Shown here: piece after piece, positions 1 through 11,885 of the stretch
Layout: every line of letters starts with the position of its first letter
Position numbering within the stretch: position 1 is the stretch's first letter
NCBI RefSeq assembly: GCF_026914185.1
Contig: NC_070564.1
Span: 3,844,001 to 3,908,000 of the forward strand
From: Puccinia triticina
Lineage: Eukaryota; Basidiomycota; Pucciniomycetes; Pucciniales; Pucciniaceae
DNA: 64,000 nucleotides
Direction of reading: 5' to 3'
The notes under the pieces: generated by a model
Seen by the model: only the letters and a program-made list of their open reading frames with translations
What the model was told of the DNA's origin: nothing
Database searches by the model: none
Position numbers and translations under genes: made by a program

Positions 1-1778
1 AGTCTGGGTGGTTTGGTAGCCTGATTTGTGGGGGTTTGAGGTATCGTACTCGGGGCGATAGTCGCACGAGCTGTGGTCATTCGGTTGATGGTTGGTGGCG
101 TATGAGGACATGGCTCTCGTTTATAGGATGCTCCGGTTCTCGGCTGCCTTCCCTTGGTGATGAATGCTGTGAGATGGAAACGAAGCAGGTTGCAGGGTGT
201 TTTGGTGAGGGTGAGGTTGAGGTTGGGCGTGGGTGTTTGCTGTGCAGCCCGGGTCGAGCTCGAGCCTGACTGGGGGTTGGTTAAAAACAAAACACAACAC
301 AAACAACTGTCTATCTCTCTCTCTCTCCACCGATAGAACCTCAAAGAAGAACAAAAAAACAAGCATCCCTTCATGTTGCCTGTCAATAACGCGTCGCAAT
401 GCACCAATCAGCTCACTGCAAAACAACACCTGATGTTACAAGTTGTTTCTACCGCGCTCTCATCCACCATCCTTTTAATCTTACGACCATTCATCTCGAC
501 CCACCGCTCAAGACAGGCAGCTGCTCAGTGTGTGGCACTGGGATGCGACTACATATACGCGAGTCCACATGGTCTACATAACGGGCCACTTGCGCGTCTG
601 GGATGTTTTCGATGAGACAGATCGGGATCGCTGCATGGAATTGTCACAAGCAGCACAAGACTTGAAACTCGAATCCATCACGAGAAAGTAGGCCCCAATG
701 GTCTGAGCTGGAACACTCTTACTAGAGTGGCTCTACATAAGTTAAGCTGGGAGCTTAGTCATCGGTATCTACGGGGTATTGACGGATGATGGGCGGGTGG
801 CTGACTGGGCAAGAAACTCGGCTACAAGGCCGTCTCACAAGCGTGTCTGGCCAACAACCAATGTGTGCTATTGGATTTTGTAGAAAAAATAAGGGGTTGG
901 CCTGGCCTCAGGCGCGGCAGGAAAACCTCTCTCTGTGAGACAGAGCTGCAGCGAGCCAAGCCAGCCTAAGCCAGCAAGAACAAAAAATGGCACAAAAACA
1001 TGTCCAAAGATCTTGTGGACGTCTCGGCAGCTTTCGGGAGAGACCTTCGCGAGCTCGCCGCCAGACACACTGAGACTGGACGCCCTTCCGTCTCTTGGCT
1101 CAGTGGAAGAACATCCTTGGCTCAGACATCCATCCACTTCTCAGATACTACACCGGCGACCGGCCTCTCTCATTTTTATTGGTGTCCAAGCCGTCTCTGC
1201 TCGTTTCCTTCATGCACACTTTTCCGGACAGGACTCCTCTGCTTGTGGGCAGCGGAGTCCCGTCCGTAGATCCAGTGATCCCTACTTGTGAGTAGGTTTT
1301 CACCGGGATCGGTGTTTGGAAACCTTCTAGGTTTCATCAATCACTAGGTGTGACCCGGCTATGAGTCAGTATCTTGAGCCGGGGATCAGTGATCTAAAGG
1401 AGTCTCTCCTCCTGGGGCAGAGAGGGAAACAAAGGGGCCACCGTCGTAACAAACAGCGGCGAGATGGGGGGATAGTGCTACACCACCCCCTCGCCATAGG
1501 TCGAATGGGTGGGTGGGCGGTTGAAAAAATGTGTTGGGCTAGGAAGGGGACTCGTGGGATGCCAGGTGGGAGTTTGATGGGAGAACTCCGGTAGGGGGGG
1601 GGGGGGGGGGGGCGGGAGAGGTTAAAGGTTGAGGCTTAATCCGAGTTCTGAGGAGCAGTGCGTGTGAGTAGCCCACGGACCTCCCTCTGCCTTGCTCTCC
1701 TGAACCCCCCGGTTTGGCCCGTATCACGAGCTCGTGTGCTTGGACCTGGGTGACCTCCCCTAGTGGTCCGGTCACCGT
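1..1778. other. Intergenic DNA, no gene seen
   Basis: No reading frame here has an exon-like composition or a recognisable protein. A run of 19 G residues lies at 1594-1612. Short ORFs on both strands overlap each other and look random. I see no terminal repeats that would define an element. Confidence 0.5.
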
Positions 1779-2130
1779 CTATAATAGGGGGGTTGAAAGT
1801 TGGTCATGCATGACTTGCATGCACTTTTGCAAGTTGGTGTTCAAGGCTTTTGTTGAACGCCAAATTTCAAAAAAACATTCAAGCAGGCTTAGGGGGTGTA
1901 GTATTATTCAAAGTTAGCCAGATGCAACTTGCATGAACTTTGCCAAGTTGGTGTTCAAGTTCATTCTTGAACACTGAGTTGCAAAAGTGCATGCAAGCCA
2001 CACTGTACTACACCCCCTAAGCCTGCTTGAATGTTTTTTTGAAATTTGGTGTTCAATAAAAGCCTTGAACACCAACTTGCAAAAGTGCATGCAAGTTGTG
2101 CATGGCCAACTTTGAATCCCCCTAATATAG
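1779..2130. mobile_element. Foldback MITE with long inverted arms
   Basis: The left arm (1779-1905) and right arm (about 2010-2130) are inverted copies of each other. Both outer ends read CTATANTAGGGGG followed by an AAAGTTGG block, and both arms contain the TTGCATGCACTTTTGCAAG palindrome. The middle (about 1910-2010) repeats parts of the arms again, so most of the 352 bp can fold on itself. No coding capacity is visible. The shared CTATA at both ends is compatible with a TA-type target duplication, but the family is not identified. Confidence 0.75.
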
Positions 2131-2343
2131 CTAGCTGGTTGGAGTAAGCAAGATCAACAACAACAGAGCATTGTAAATTTTTAAGAACACAAACTGGCTA
2201 TCAAGCTTGTTTGGCTGAATTGTTGTTAAAGCTTGCTGCTAGTTGGACTTTGCTTTGTCAGTCTTGGTAAGTTGTACGATTCATAGCCTTGAATCAGCAA
2301 TCTTGATAAGCTAAAAAGATATCATAGTACATAGTGGTATTGT

Positions 2344-2720
2344 CAACGGTGGGTAGTCGTTACCATTATTGGTAACGTAACAGTTTTTAAGCAGTTATTA
2401 TTACAGTTACTCATAACAATGGTGCACTACGTTATTGCACCACTGTTTATATCACTTGTTCCCGCTTTTTATGTTATTGGGGCACGCGGCGCACTAGATA
2501 AAAAGCCAATTTCAGCACCAAAACGGCCCTTGAGGGCTTGTTATCACGTTAGCCAAGCAATAACGTAGCACAACGGCGTCGGAAAGAGACCCGTTACGCT
2601 AACCATATTCCAATTAAACAGCCCATTACTTGTCACGTAACAAGGTGTGGTGGATAACGCAGGTAGTTACGTTACACAAATAACACAAATAACACAACGT
2701 AGCATAACTACCCAACGTTG
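2344..2720. mobile_element. Small TIR element (about 377 bp)
   Basis: The ends are imperfect inverted repeats: CAACGGTGGGTAGTCGTTACC on the left, and the complement of CAACGTTGGGTAGTTATG on the right. Inside are many GTAACG/CGTTAC and GTTATTG motifs in both orientations and no ORF of note. TTGT-like bases flank both ends, but the target duplication is not clear. Non-autonomous DNA transposon by inference. Confidence 0.55.
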
Positions 2721-3044
2721 TTGTTTATGGGGAGAGTTAATTTTACATTGCACATTTTACACCTCTTGGCCCATGAAAATTGCATTTGGCCATGTACAAA
2801 ACCAATTTTACATGGGGTTGACGCAAAAGACCCCATGTAACCCATGTCCTGCAAAACCTGACTTAACTAAGCCTCCCGGGACTGGGGGTGCAAATAATTG
2901 AAGTGGGTATCCACTCCTTCCTTGTTGAAAGGCCTTCACAGATCTTGAAGAAACATTTGGCGAGCGCAGCGTTGCCAGCCTCTTCTGCCGCAAGCGTGCG
3001 GTCGGTGAGCTTGTTGATCTTCAGCCCGATGAACCAAATGGGAC

Positions 3045-3375
3045 ATCAAGTGGAGTGAATATACACTTGATGACCGGGTTGGCCATTGAGTGGATCTGGA
3101 TGATCAGACCGGGTCATCAAGTGGAGCTGTATGTATCTACTCAATGACCAGGTATTGGTTATCCACTTGAACCCAAAGGTCATTGAGTGAGTATGTGTCC
3201 ACTCAATAACTGGGTTGGCCATTGAGTGGGTCTGGATGACCCAACCGGGTCATTGAGTGGAGTATGTCACTCAATGACCGGGTAGTGGTGATCCCCTTGA
3301 TGACTTTGGGTCATTGAGTGGATTATGTATCCACTCAATGACCAGGTTGGTCATTGAGTGGGGTGCATGTATGGG
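3045..3375. repeat. Iterated palindrome array A (ACTCAATGACC arms)
   Basis: About a dozen short inverted repeats follow one another. Each joins CCACTCAATGACC or CCACTTGATGACC to its complement GGTCATTGAGTGG through a short GGGTTGGCC-like centre, separated by spacers of 5-25 bp. It is one of several arrays of this design in the window, each with its own arms. There is no ORF of note. The mechanism of expansion is unknown; hairpin-mediated slippage is a guess. Confidence 0.8.
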
Positions 3376-3758
3376 TGTTTCCTGGTTGAACCAATGATTG
3401 GCCATTGGTTGAGGTGTATGATAAATACATATGTGAGATTGATGGCCAGTCTTGACCCGCCTGGGTTCGTGGTGTGACTGGCACCAGTACGTTTCCATTG
3501 CTCAGCCAGCAGAAAACAAGGCTAAAATTTGACTGTGCAGTGTGTGCATCTCTACTTATGGAGGTGATAAAATGTTGCTGGTGAAATCTAAATGTGAACC
3601 CCCCTTGGTTGTGCCATGGGCATACTTTCACAACCTGAGAGCTTACATATTAGGCATAAATTAATTTTAAATACTATGTGTTACATCCCCAAGCCATCCT
3701 CAACGTTAAGCATGCAACATTTGGATCATCCTGTCCATGCAAATTCACCCAGGGTCAG

Positions 3759-3974
3759 CACTGCCAGCATATTTGGCTGGGATGAAGTCATCCCAGTTTA
3801 ACTGGGATGCACTCAACCAATTCAAAATGTGTTGATCTTGACCAATGAAATATAAATCTAAGGGGAGTACCTTGGATTTATATTTCATCAGTTGAGATAA
3901 ACCAAGTTTAAATTGGTTGAGTTCATCCCAGTTTAACTTGGATAACCTTAACCCAGCTAATTATGCTGGCAGTG
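3759..3974. mobile_element. CACTG-ended foldback MITE (CACTA-like)
   Basis: The terminal inverted repeats are CACTGCCAGCATATTTGGCTGGG on the left and its near-complement, ending GGCAGTG, on the right. The flanks carry a 3-bp duplication, CAG (3756-3758 and 3975-3977). Subterminal blocks of CCCAGTTTAACTGGG palindromes occupy both arms. CACTA/EnSpm elements typically have CACTN ends and 3-bp duplications, so a non-autonomous member is a fair inference. A longer relative lies at 31497-33625. Confidence 0.75.
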
Positions 3975-3977
3975 CAG

Positions 3978-5025
3978 GATATCAACCAACCACCCATCCA
4001 AATGTGGCACCACAGTCTTGCCAACACACCACCCCCTTCAAGCTATGGATTGCATCAGCCGCCAACACCTCATTGTCAGCATCAGCCACTAACCTCTCAT
4101 TGCCAAGGTCCCTAAAGAAATCATCTCCTTCAGCATTGTCGCCTGCCATCCCCTCTTCCCCCAGGGCCAAATTTTCCATTCCATCTCTGAATTCACCACC
4201 CCTCGCCACCGTCACTCATCCAACCAGAACACTCTTTAATCATGCCAAATATGGCACGTAAAGCCTTCATCAAGCAGGAACCGACTCCACTTTCAACCAA
4301 CCAGCCACAAGATCCTGTTCCCCCGCTGCCACAAGTTCCTGGTACTGCTCAAATAGTGAAGGAAAACCCATGATTTGCCACTCACATTCCATTTACGCGG
4401 ATGAAAAACCTTTTTAAATTGGCCTAACATGGCAAGGGGGCTCAGATCTCATCAGAAATAACCAAGGGAACGGAGAACTATGGATAAGTTCCAGTCAGAC
4501 CCATCCCATCCCACAAGCAGCCAAATTTAGTCAAACTCAAGGTAAGCCTCTGTAGGGCTCCAATGTCCTATGAACTCCCTGCGGCTGACCCACATAATCC
4601 CCCCTGAATTGTTGAGATGAAATGCCTGTGGAAGATTCTGGTGGCCCTGTGGACAGTTCTGCTGGCAATGGGCAGAAATTTGTCCAATCATTGAAGTTTT
4701 GTATTTGGAGGACACCAAACCTGACTGGAGTATTGTTTGTGTTTTTCCCGGCTCCGGTAGGTGAAATCTCCCCATCAAAGACAACTGAAATCTTGTTGAA
4801 TTCCCTAGAAAACAGTACTAGTGCCACGGCTGCGACGTTGCATGTATCCACTTCTGCCCTGGCCCTGGCTGTTAAGTTTGCCCAAGCCAAGTGTGGTTGT
4901 CCCACACAAAAGACAGCTACAACCCCTTCGACTGCCCCAGAAACCAGTACTGCCACCCTGGCTTCAGTGTCACATGTATCTGCTTCTGCCCCAGCTCCGG
5001 TGGTTCATGTTGACTGGGAGGTATC
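3978..5025. other. Low-complexity coding-like relic, unassigned
   Basis: Several overlapping frames (for example 3917-4261 and 4622-5035, plus strand) give Ser/Thr/Ala/Pro-rich peptides without a recognisable domain. They look like decayed or random sequence. I cannot assign a gene. Confidence 0.3.
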
Positions 5026-5029
5026 CCTC

Positions 5030-6290
5030 CTTTGAGGGACGCACACCTCTGATTGGGATTCCTCTAATCAGAGATGTGTACACCTCAACTGGAGGAACCC
5101 CTCTGTTCCAAGGGGTGGAATCCTCCTTGACCGGAGGGATTACTCTGGTCAAGGAGGTATTCACATGTGAGCCTGAGTCTCTATAGTGACAACAGGACAC
5201 AAGAAAGAAGGGGGGAAATATTTGGATTTCTTTGGATAAAGAAAATACAAATATAAAAGAGGGAGAGAAACTGAGCAGGATCAAGATAAGCAGATATTCA
5301 AGGTTATTCTGGAGGGAATGCACATCCACTGGCAATGCTAACTCTTCAGAAGAGTGCTGCCAAGCTTTGCTAGAGAGTGCTACAGCCTCCTCTCACCAAA
5401 GAAACGTGGAGGGATCCTGGATTAGATAAGTTTAATCCAGCCACATTTTTTAACTTCCTTCTGGATATTCAAGGTTCTTTAAAGGGAAACCTATGTGGTT
5501 TGTTTCTTACAAAAACCACAGAAAAAGAATGCAGTTAAGGAGGGACAGCCCTGTGATCAAGAATGAGGCAAAGGCCAGCAGAAAAGAGCAGATCAAGCAA
5601 GACACAGAGTTGTACCTCTGAGATAAACAAGGTTCAGTGAAAGAGGTTACTTACTGTCAATATCCTAGGCGCCTGTGACAGTAGGTATACTGGGAGTGTT
5701 GTAAACTCTTTGGTGGTGATCCTGGGGTTATCTGGGGTGTGGTTCTGGTGTGCTGAAGTCTGTAGATCCGCCTCATGCAAGGGGGATCCTGACTGCGAAA
5801 ATTTTCACAGTTTGCTTATGTAATTTACATATGTACATGTGGTTTGGCGCACCTGGTAGCGCTGACACGTCACAACTGCGCATGGGCGCCACAACTCAAT
5901 AACTCAGGGAAGGAGCATAGTTACAAAGAATTGGTAAGTTGTCACTAGGGTTAAAATTGCATGATGAAACAGAATATGAAGTCAAAACAATGTTATCTCT
6001 TAAGATGAAAAAGATATGAAGTAATTCATATGTAAAAGGTAGAAAAAGGCAGACTTTAGGTCAGCTGAGTTGACTCTAAGGCTGACATCACACCTCTTCA
6101 ATCAGAGTGATCCCCCAGCCAAAGAGGTGTGCAATGTGTACACCTCTTTGACTGGAGAAACCTCCCAGTCAAAATTAGAGGTATGTTCCCCTCTTTGACC
6201 AGAGGAATTGCTCCAGTCAAGGAGCAGTACACACCTTGTTGACCAGAGAGATTCCTCCAGTCAAAGAGAGGAACATACCTCACTCCTCTC
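5030..6290. repeat. Iterated palindrome array B, split by a solo LTR
   Basis: At 5030-5165, and again at 6088-6290, short inverted repeats recur with arms such as ACCTCTGATTGGG/CCTAATCAGAGGT and CCTCTTTGACTGGAG/CTCCAGTCAAAGAGG. The two halves are separated by the LTR at 5166-6087, whose 5-bp target duplication TCACA lies inside array sequence. The array therefore existed before the LTR inserted. Confidence 0.75.
5166..6087. mobile_element. Solo LTR (922 bp) with 5-bp target duplication
   Basis: The segment begins TGTGAGCC and ends GGCTGACA, giving the TG...CA termini and short inverted ends of an LTR. It is flanked by TCACA on both sides (5161-5165 and 6088-6092). No gag or pol sequence adjoins it, so it is a solo LTR by inference. 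Related copies lie at 31694-33603 (interrupted by another element) and 11745-14261 (strongly diverged). Short ORFs inside are not conserved as proteins. Confidence 0.8.
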
Positions 6291-6734
6291 CAGCCATCAA
6301 GAGGCCTCTAGATTAATGGAAAAAACTGGTAATCAAGGGAAGTGATTACTCCTTTGTGGATTCTATTGTTCCCCAGAATTTCAGAAGAGACAAAATAATA
6401 ACATCATTTTTGAAAGAAATATGGCCAAGGGCCAATGACTGAAGGGCAATGAGCTGGAAAAATCAGGAGCACAGAATGCTCAGGGACTCAGAACAGCAGA
6501 ACAGAAGTCTCCAGCGGAGCAGGTCTGGCTACTATGGGCTCGGAACTAAGTAAGGTCTGTATTTCATGAGGGGACAGATGAAATAAATAGGGTATAAGGG
6601 GGCCTAGCTGACTATTGGTCCCTGATGAAAATAAATGGAACAAAAAAGAAATAAAACCTCTTCTGGGCATGGGGCAGAATTCTAACAATTTTATTTACTC
6701 ATTCCTCTTGAGCTTGGAGATACATCAACCACTC

Positions 6735-6872
6735 ACTACTTCAAGCTTGCTCAACCCTCTCAAATAAGCAAATCACTTTCTGAATAATTGAGCCTGAACT
6801 TCTACTACTTCAAGCTTGCTCAACCCCATCAAATAAACAAATCACTTTCTGAATTATTGAGCCTGAACTTCT
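6735..6872. repeat. 68-bp tandem duplication
   Basis: Two adjacent copies of a unit beginning ACTACTTCAAGCTTGC differ at only a few positions. The rest of 6291-6888 holds no gene that I can see. Confidence 0.8.
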
Positions 6873-6888
6873 CAAATCATCAACGGCT

Positions 6889-7993
6889 CACCAGGGGAGA
6901 TATTTTCCCACTCCCCAGGGAGTGCCCTACCGTAACATTTTTCCATAAATGTGCTGGAGGCCTTTGGTAAATAAAAATTGGATAGGTATGAAAAAGACTG
7001 GAAGTTGGCTGTGGAAATCAGTTGGAAATCATCCTGAAATGAACCATAACTTGCCAGAAAATCATCCAGAACTCATCAAGAATTCATCCAGAACTCATCC
7101 AAAGTATAGGCCTTTCTTGGCTCCATGACCGGTGTGTCCTTTTCATGGAGATGTGAAAGGCCCAGCCTGTGATATTGTCCCCCTCATGTACTCACGTACA
7201 TCAGGGGGACAATTGGTGTCTCAACACAAAGCATTTACTTTTCATGTGGCCATGAAAGGTCCATCCTGTGATATTTTCACATCAAAGTACGCGCGTACAT
7301 CAGGGTGACTATTAGCAAAGTGCAAAAAAATCCACTTGCATGTGGACATGTGAATTTTGAAAAGCAAAAAAAAAAAAAAAAAATCACCAGATCATTTTTG
7401 TGAGAAGGCAAGGATATCTGGCCAAACTGGGGTGGCACCACAGTCCAACCTTGACTTAACTCAGACTTTCACCCTATTAAAAAAGTTTTTTGCCATTTTT
7501 TTAGCCAAATTCAAATTAATTCCCGCATTTCCAAAAAAATGGGTTTCACTAATTTTAATGCAACATAAAATCACATTCCGAAATTCTAAACCCAATAGTA
7601 TTGAGTTGAATTTTACTTTAATTTTGTGCATGAGGGCATATAGCGTGAATTACAAGAAACCCATTTTTTTGGAGGAATTACATTTGAGAATGTCAATTTT
7701 GCTTTGCTATCCTTCAAAATCAATAAACAGGAGCAATTGATGAGTTGGATTTGGGTGAAATATTGTTTCATCATATTTTTTCCTACAGTTGTACCTAGAA
7801 AACAAGAGAATTCTATGCAACATTGTGTTGAGTCCCAAATCAATTCTGGCTGACTTTTGAATCACTTCTCCATCCACTTTAAAATTCATTTAGGGATGAG
7901 TTACTAATCCGCATCAGGCCCACATCCAACCAAAACTCACATAAAATTCAGCTCTGGCACTTCCTGGAGAGTGGGAACATATCTCTCCTGGTG
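6889..7993. mobile_element. CACCAGGGG-ended TIR element, copy 1 (1105 bp)
   Basis: The ends are long inverted repeats: CACCAGGGGAGATATTTTCC on the left, with the matching complement ending in CCTGGTG on the right. They extend about 37 bp through the ACTCCCCAGGGAGTG palindrome. A 3-bp duplication GCT flanks the element (6886-6888, 7994-7996). The subterminal region contains two blocks built on GTACNCGCGTAC palindromes (about 7150-7320). An ORF at 7357-7740 has a diverged counterpart in copy 2, but indels and the absence of any domain argue against coding. The 3-bp duplication and CAC ends suggest a CACTA-like non-autonomous family. Confidence 0.85.
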
Positions 7994-9610
7994 GCTGGGT
8001 GTAAACTCTTTGGACTATTTCCAACTCCATCTACAACTTGGATCCACTGGACAATCACATTAAACTTCCATTGAGTGGATTGGCATTGCATCCTCCTGGA
8101 GTAACCCACTGCTGATAAATCCAGCCCCTGTGAACTATTGAACTGCGAGAATCTTTAGAGGTGTAGCTTTATTAGTATCTACACAATACACTACAAGACA
8201 CCAATATCAAACACTAACCTGATTGATAAGATGAGTGTTAGTGTTTGAGTGTGTTGAGGATGAAACAATAAGTTCATTGAGAAAAGAGTGAGTACAAAAG
8301 TGGTCGGACTTTATAGGATCAACTAGGTTTTGGGGTCAACAAAGGGGTGTCACTAATGACTATGTATGAACCATAAAGTAGCCTTGAGAGGCTTCTGTTC
8401 CCATTGCCTTGACATCAGTGAAGGAATCCTCTCAGATTCCTTAAAAATTGGTACATTTAAGGTACTGTGACATGTACTCTGTGGCTGATAGTTCATGCTT
8501 GGTTTTTTCCTGGTGATCCCAATTTGAATCATACCCTTGTTAATGAACTTTGCAAGAGGCACAAAGGAGCAATGGAACTCCACGTCAAAAACTACAATGG
8601 CAATTGACACCATTTTTTTCCCTGTGAAACACTTCAATTTCTTCCAACTTGCTACCTGGAAGGTGTCAGCCTACGTGATGCCAAGGATATTATCCTTCTA
8701 GCTACACGTGGTGCAAAGCAAAAGATTAGAGTTGTAAAACTCTAAAACAAAGGTATAAGGGATAATTCCAACATAAATGTTGGGAATTATGGCGTAAAAA
8801 TAGGGCAATTTGGGCCAATCAGACGTAATAAAATTGAGATAATTAATTTTAAGAGGGGCCTTATAAATCAGGGGTGTTTAATCCCTCTAGAATGAAGAAC
8901 TGGGGCCTGTAAACAGGTGTGTTTCAAATCCCAGAAAGAAATGGCGGAGAATCTCAAGAGAAGGGGCTTAAACTTACTAGTATAAGACCCTAGAGTCACT
9001 TGAGGTTCTTCAGGCGTGAAGTTGGGCAGTTGGAGGCGCTCAGAGGAGGTAATCTTGAGGGCAGGGTGGTTACTGGACAGCTTCAAGGCGGAAATTAGGG
9101 CTAAGAATCACGAAAGTAGGTATTTTAACTGGCAAATCACAGGCTATTGAGGCTGTTGAAGGCGGGTAAAATTCTAATATGTAATGTAAAGCTGGGGATT
9201 CTCCTTTTGGGTGGAGAAAGGGCCCTTTTTATAGCCTAGGCAGGCCTCCAGGGGCGCCCAGGGGACATGGGGACACTTGTGGGCGCATTCTGAGGCAATT
9301 TGGTTGCGCTAGAAGGCGCTGTGGGTCGTGGAACCTTGGGGGTTGGATAAAAGGGTTGCCAAGGACCATTTACAGAGGTTCTGCGTGTTTTTACACATGC
9401 CTTACACGTCATAGGGGCTGGTTTGGGGGTTCTGTGACGCTCATTTCCGTGGAAATGTGCCACAGAAGGCACTAGAACTAGCTTCTGTGCACTTGTACAC
9501 GTGCAAGCAGTGCTTTATACATGTTCTGGAGGCGCTCATTGAATGCTCCAGTTCATTTTACCCCTTCTACATATTTACTACAGTTGTAATTTACGTGTAG
9601 TGAGGCTTGG
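7994..9610. other. AT-rich intergenic DNA, no gene seen
   Basis: No exon-like reading frame and no recognised protein. The region around 8150-8350 looks like transposon-derived sequence, but I could not define ends. A GC-richer block at 9230-9480 has only short frames. Confidence 0.4.
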
Positions 9611-10710
9611 CACCAGGGGAGATATGTTCCCACTCCCCAGGGAGTGCCTTACCGTAAATTTTTTCCATAACTGTGCTGAAGGCCTTTGGTAAAGCAATAT
9701 TGAATAGGTATGAGCAAGACTGGAAGTCAGCGTGGGAATCAGTTGGAAATCATCCTGAAATAAACCATAACTTGCCAAAAAAATCATCCAGAACTCATCT
9801 ATAATTCATCCAGAACTCATCCAGAATATAGTCCTTTCTTTGCTCCATGACCAGTGTGTCCTTTCCATGGAGATGTGAAAGGCCCAGCCTGTGATTTTTT
9901 GCCCCTCATGTACTCGCGTACATCAGGGGGACAATTGGTGTCTCAAAACAAATTTTTTACTTTTCATGTGGCTGTGAAAGGCCCATCCTGTGATATTTTC
10001 ACCTCAATGTACGCGCGTACATCAGGGTGACTATTAGCAAAGTGCAAAAAGTTTAACTTGCATGTGCACATGTAAATTTTGAAAAGCAAAAAAAATACAA
10101 AATTCACTAGATCATTTTTGTGAGGAGGACAGGATATATGGCCAAAGTGAATTGGCACCACAATCCAACCTTGACTTAACTCAGACTTTCACCCTATTAA
10201 AACAGTTTTTTGTCATTTTTATCAGCCAAATTCAAATTAATTCCTGCATTTCCAAGAAAATGGGTTTCAATTTCAATGACTGCAACATTACCACATTCCA
10301 AAAATCTAAACCCAATAATACCAAGTCAACTTTTATTTTAATTTTGTACATCAGGGCATATAATGTGAATTACAAGAAACCCATTTTTTTGGAGGAATTA
10401 CTTTTGAGAATGGGAATTTTGCTTTGCTATCCTTAAAAATCAGTAAACAGGAGCAATTGATGAGTTGAACTTTGGTGAAATATCATTTCATCATATTTCT
10501 TCCTACCGTTGTACATAGAAAACAAAAGAATTTTACACAACATTGTGTTGACTTCCAAATCAATTGTGACTGACTTTTCCCTAACTTCTCCATCCAATTT
10601 ACTATTCTGGGGATGAGTTACTAATCCACATCAGGCTCACATCCAACCAAAACTCACATAAAATTCAGCTCTGGCACTCCCTGGGGAGTGGGAACATATC
10701 TCCCCTGGTG
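9611..10710. mobile_element. CACCAGGGG-ended TIR element, copy 2 (1100 bp)
   Basis: Same family and orientation as the copy at 6889-7993, with nearly perfect 37-bp terminal inverted repeats. It has its own 3-bp target duplication TGG (9608-9610, 10711-10713). The two copies align from end to end with scattered substitutions and small indels. No transposase is visible, so it must depend on an element elsewhere. Confidence 0.87.
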
Positions 10711-10713
10711 TGG

Positions 10714-11744
10714 GAGAAGCTGGGGTGCTTTCTAGTGTCTCCTGTGCACGCTGCAAGAGTCCTTTTCAATCTAGAATGTTTTTATATTGAATGACGTGGT
10801 AATTACATATTGTTTAGTGATTAATTACATGTGTACAAGACATATAACACATGTAATATTGCTATTGGGGCGTATTCTGGCCCATTGTCACTTCCTGGTA
10901 GCCTGAGCGCTTTGGTTGCGGGCTAGTTTATGCATTATGCATATATGTACACCATGCGCGCGGGCTTGAGCTCTAGGCAACAGAGCACGCGGGCTTGGGT
11001 GTGCCACGCAACAAATAAAGCCATCTTTTAAACTATACACAACACCTCAGTTACATCACTGAAAATGGGTGTATACATATGTACTTGTATATATATGCAT
11101 ACAAGTGCATTCACGCGGGGCGTGATGCACTTGCGTAAACTTTGAAGTTAGTTTACACAAGGAAGGGATAATGATTAAGGGTACATGTAAGTGAGGTACC
11201 CGTAGAATCAGAATCGTCTATAATATTTTACTTATTAATTACATAAAGCTAAGTAATCAATTATTTATATATGTATTGAATGTTTTTTGCGTAGTTTTAC
11301 ATATGTAAGAGTAATAATGTCTCTTTCATATGTAAAACTACTTTTTATATTTTTATTTGTATATTATCACGGTGGCTCTGCCATAGTAACCAGCTGACAG
11401 AAAGGTTTGGTGGTTGTCCAGGAGGTTTCTGTCCAACTTCTCAAGGAAAAAAAAGGAATTGACTTCCTCTCGGACTATGAACACTTTGAAGAGCAATGAC
11501 TAGATGCCAAAGAGCAAGTTGGAATGGAGCCCAAGGCCAAGCAATATTCCCTCAGATATGTGTTTGCAACAACCATTTAAACCTTCAATCCCTTCAAACC
11601 AACAGGAAAACTCAATCATTCAAAACCCTAGTATTCTTTTGAAATATGATTTTCCAGAGCCTTCCTTCCAAATTTGAACCAACCTGGACCACTGATAATC
11701 AATTCTTATATTTGGGAGGAGTTAACCAAGATAGACTTGGCAAC
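10714..11744. other. AT-rich intergenic DNA with ATATGTAC-type palindromes
   Basis: Many short ACATATGTA / TACATGTA motifs occur at 10800-11370. No gene or element boundary could be supported. Confidence 0.4.
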
Positions 11745-11885
11745 TGTGAGCCTGTGCCTCTAAAGTGGAAAAAGGAAACAAGGAAATGGGGGACTTCTAG
11801 TTGTATTTCTAAGAAATAAGGAAATAAACGTAGAAGGGGAAAGAGAGGAAAGATAAGATCTAATGATCACTTTATGTTTTATTGA

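Noticed and set aside
36..1594. Short ORFs at the left edge as genes
   Set aside because: All below 120 codons, overlapping, without introns or motifs.
3045..3375. CRISPR-like repeat-spacer array
   Set aside because: Repeats are palindromic and vary in length, spacers are short and themselves repeat-derived, and no cas gene exists.
5166..6087. Class II TIR element instead of an LTR
   Set aside because: TG...CA termini with a perfect 5-bp duplication and lack of long inverted ends fit a solo LTR better.
7357..10436. Conserved small protein shared by the two CACCAGGGG elements
   Set aside because: The frames differ by indels and lack any domain. Similarity is explained by DNA identity of the two element copies.
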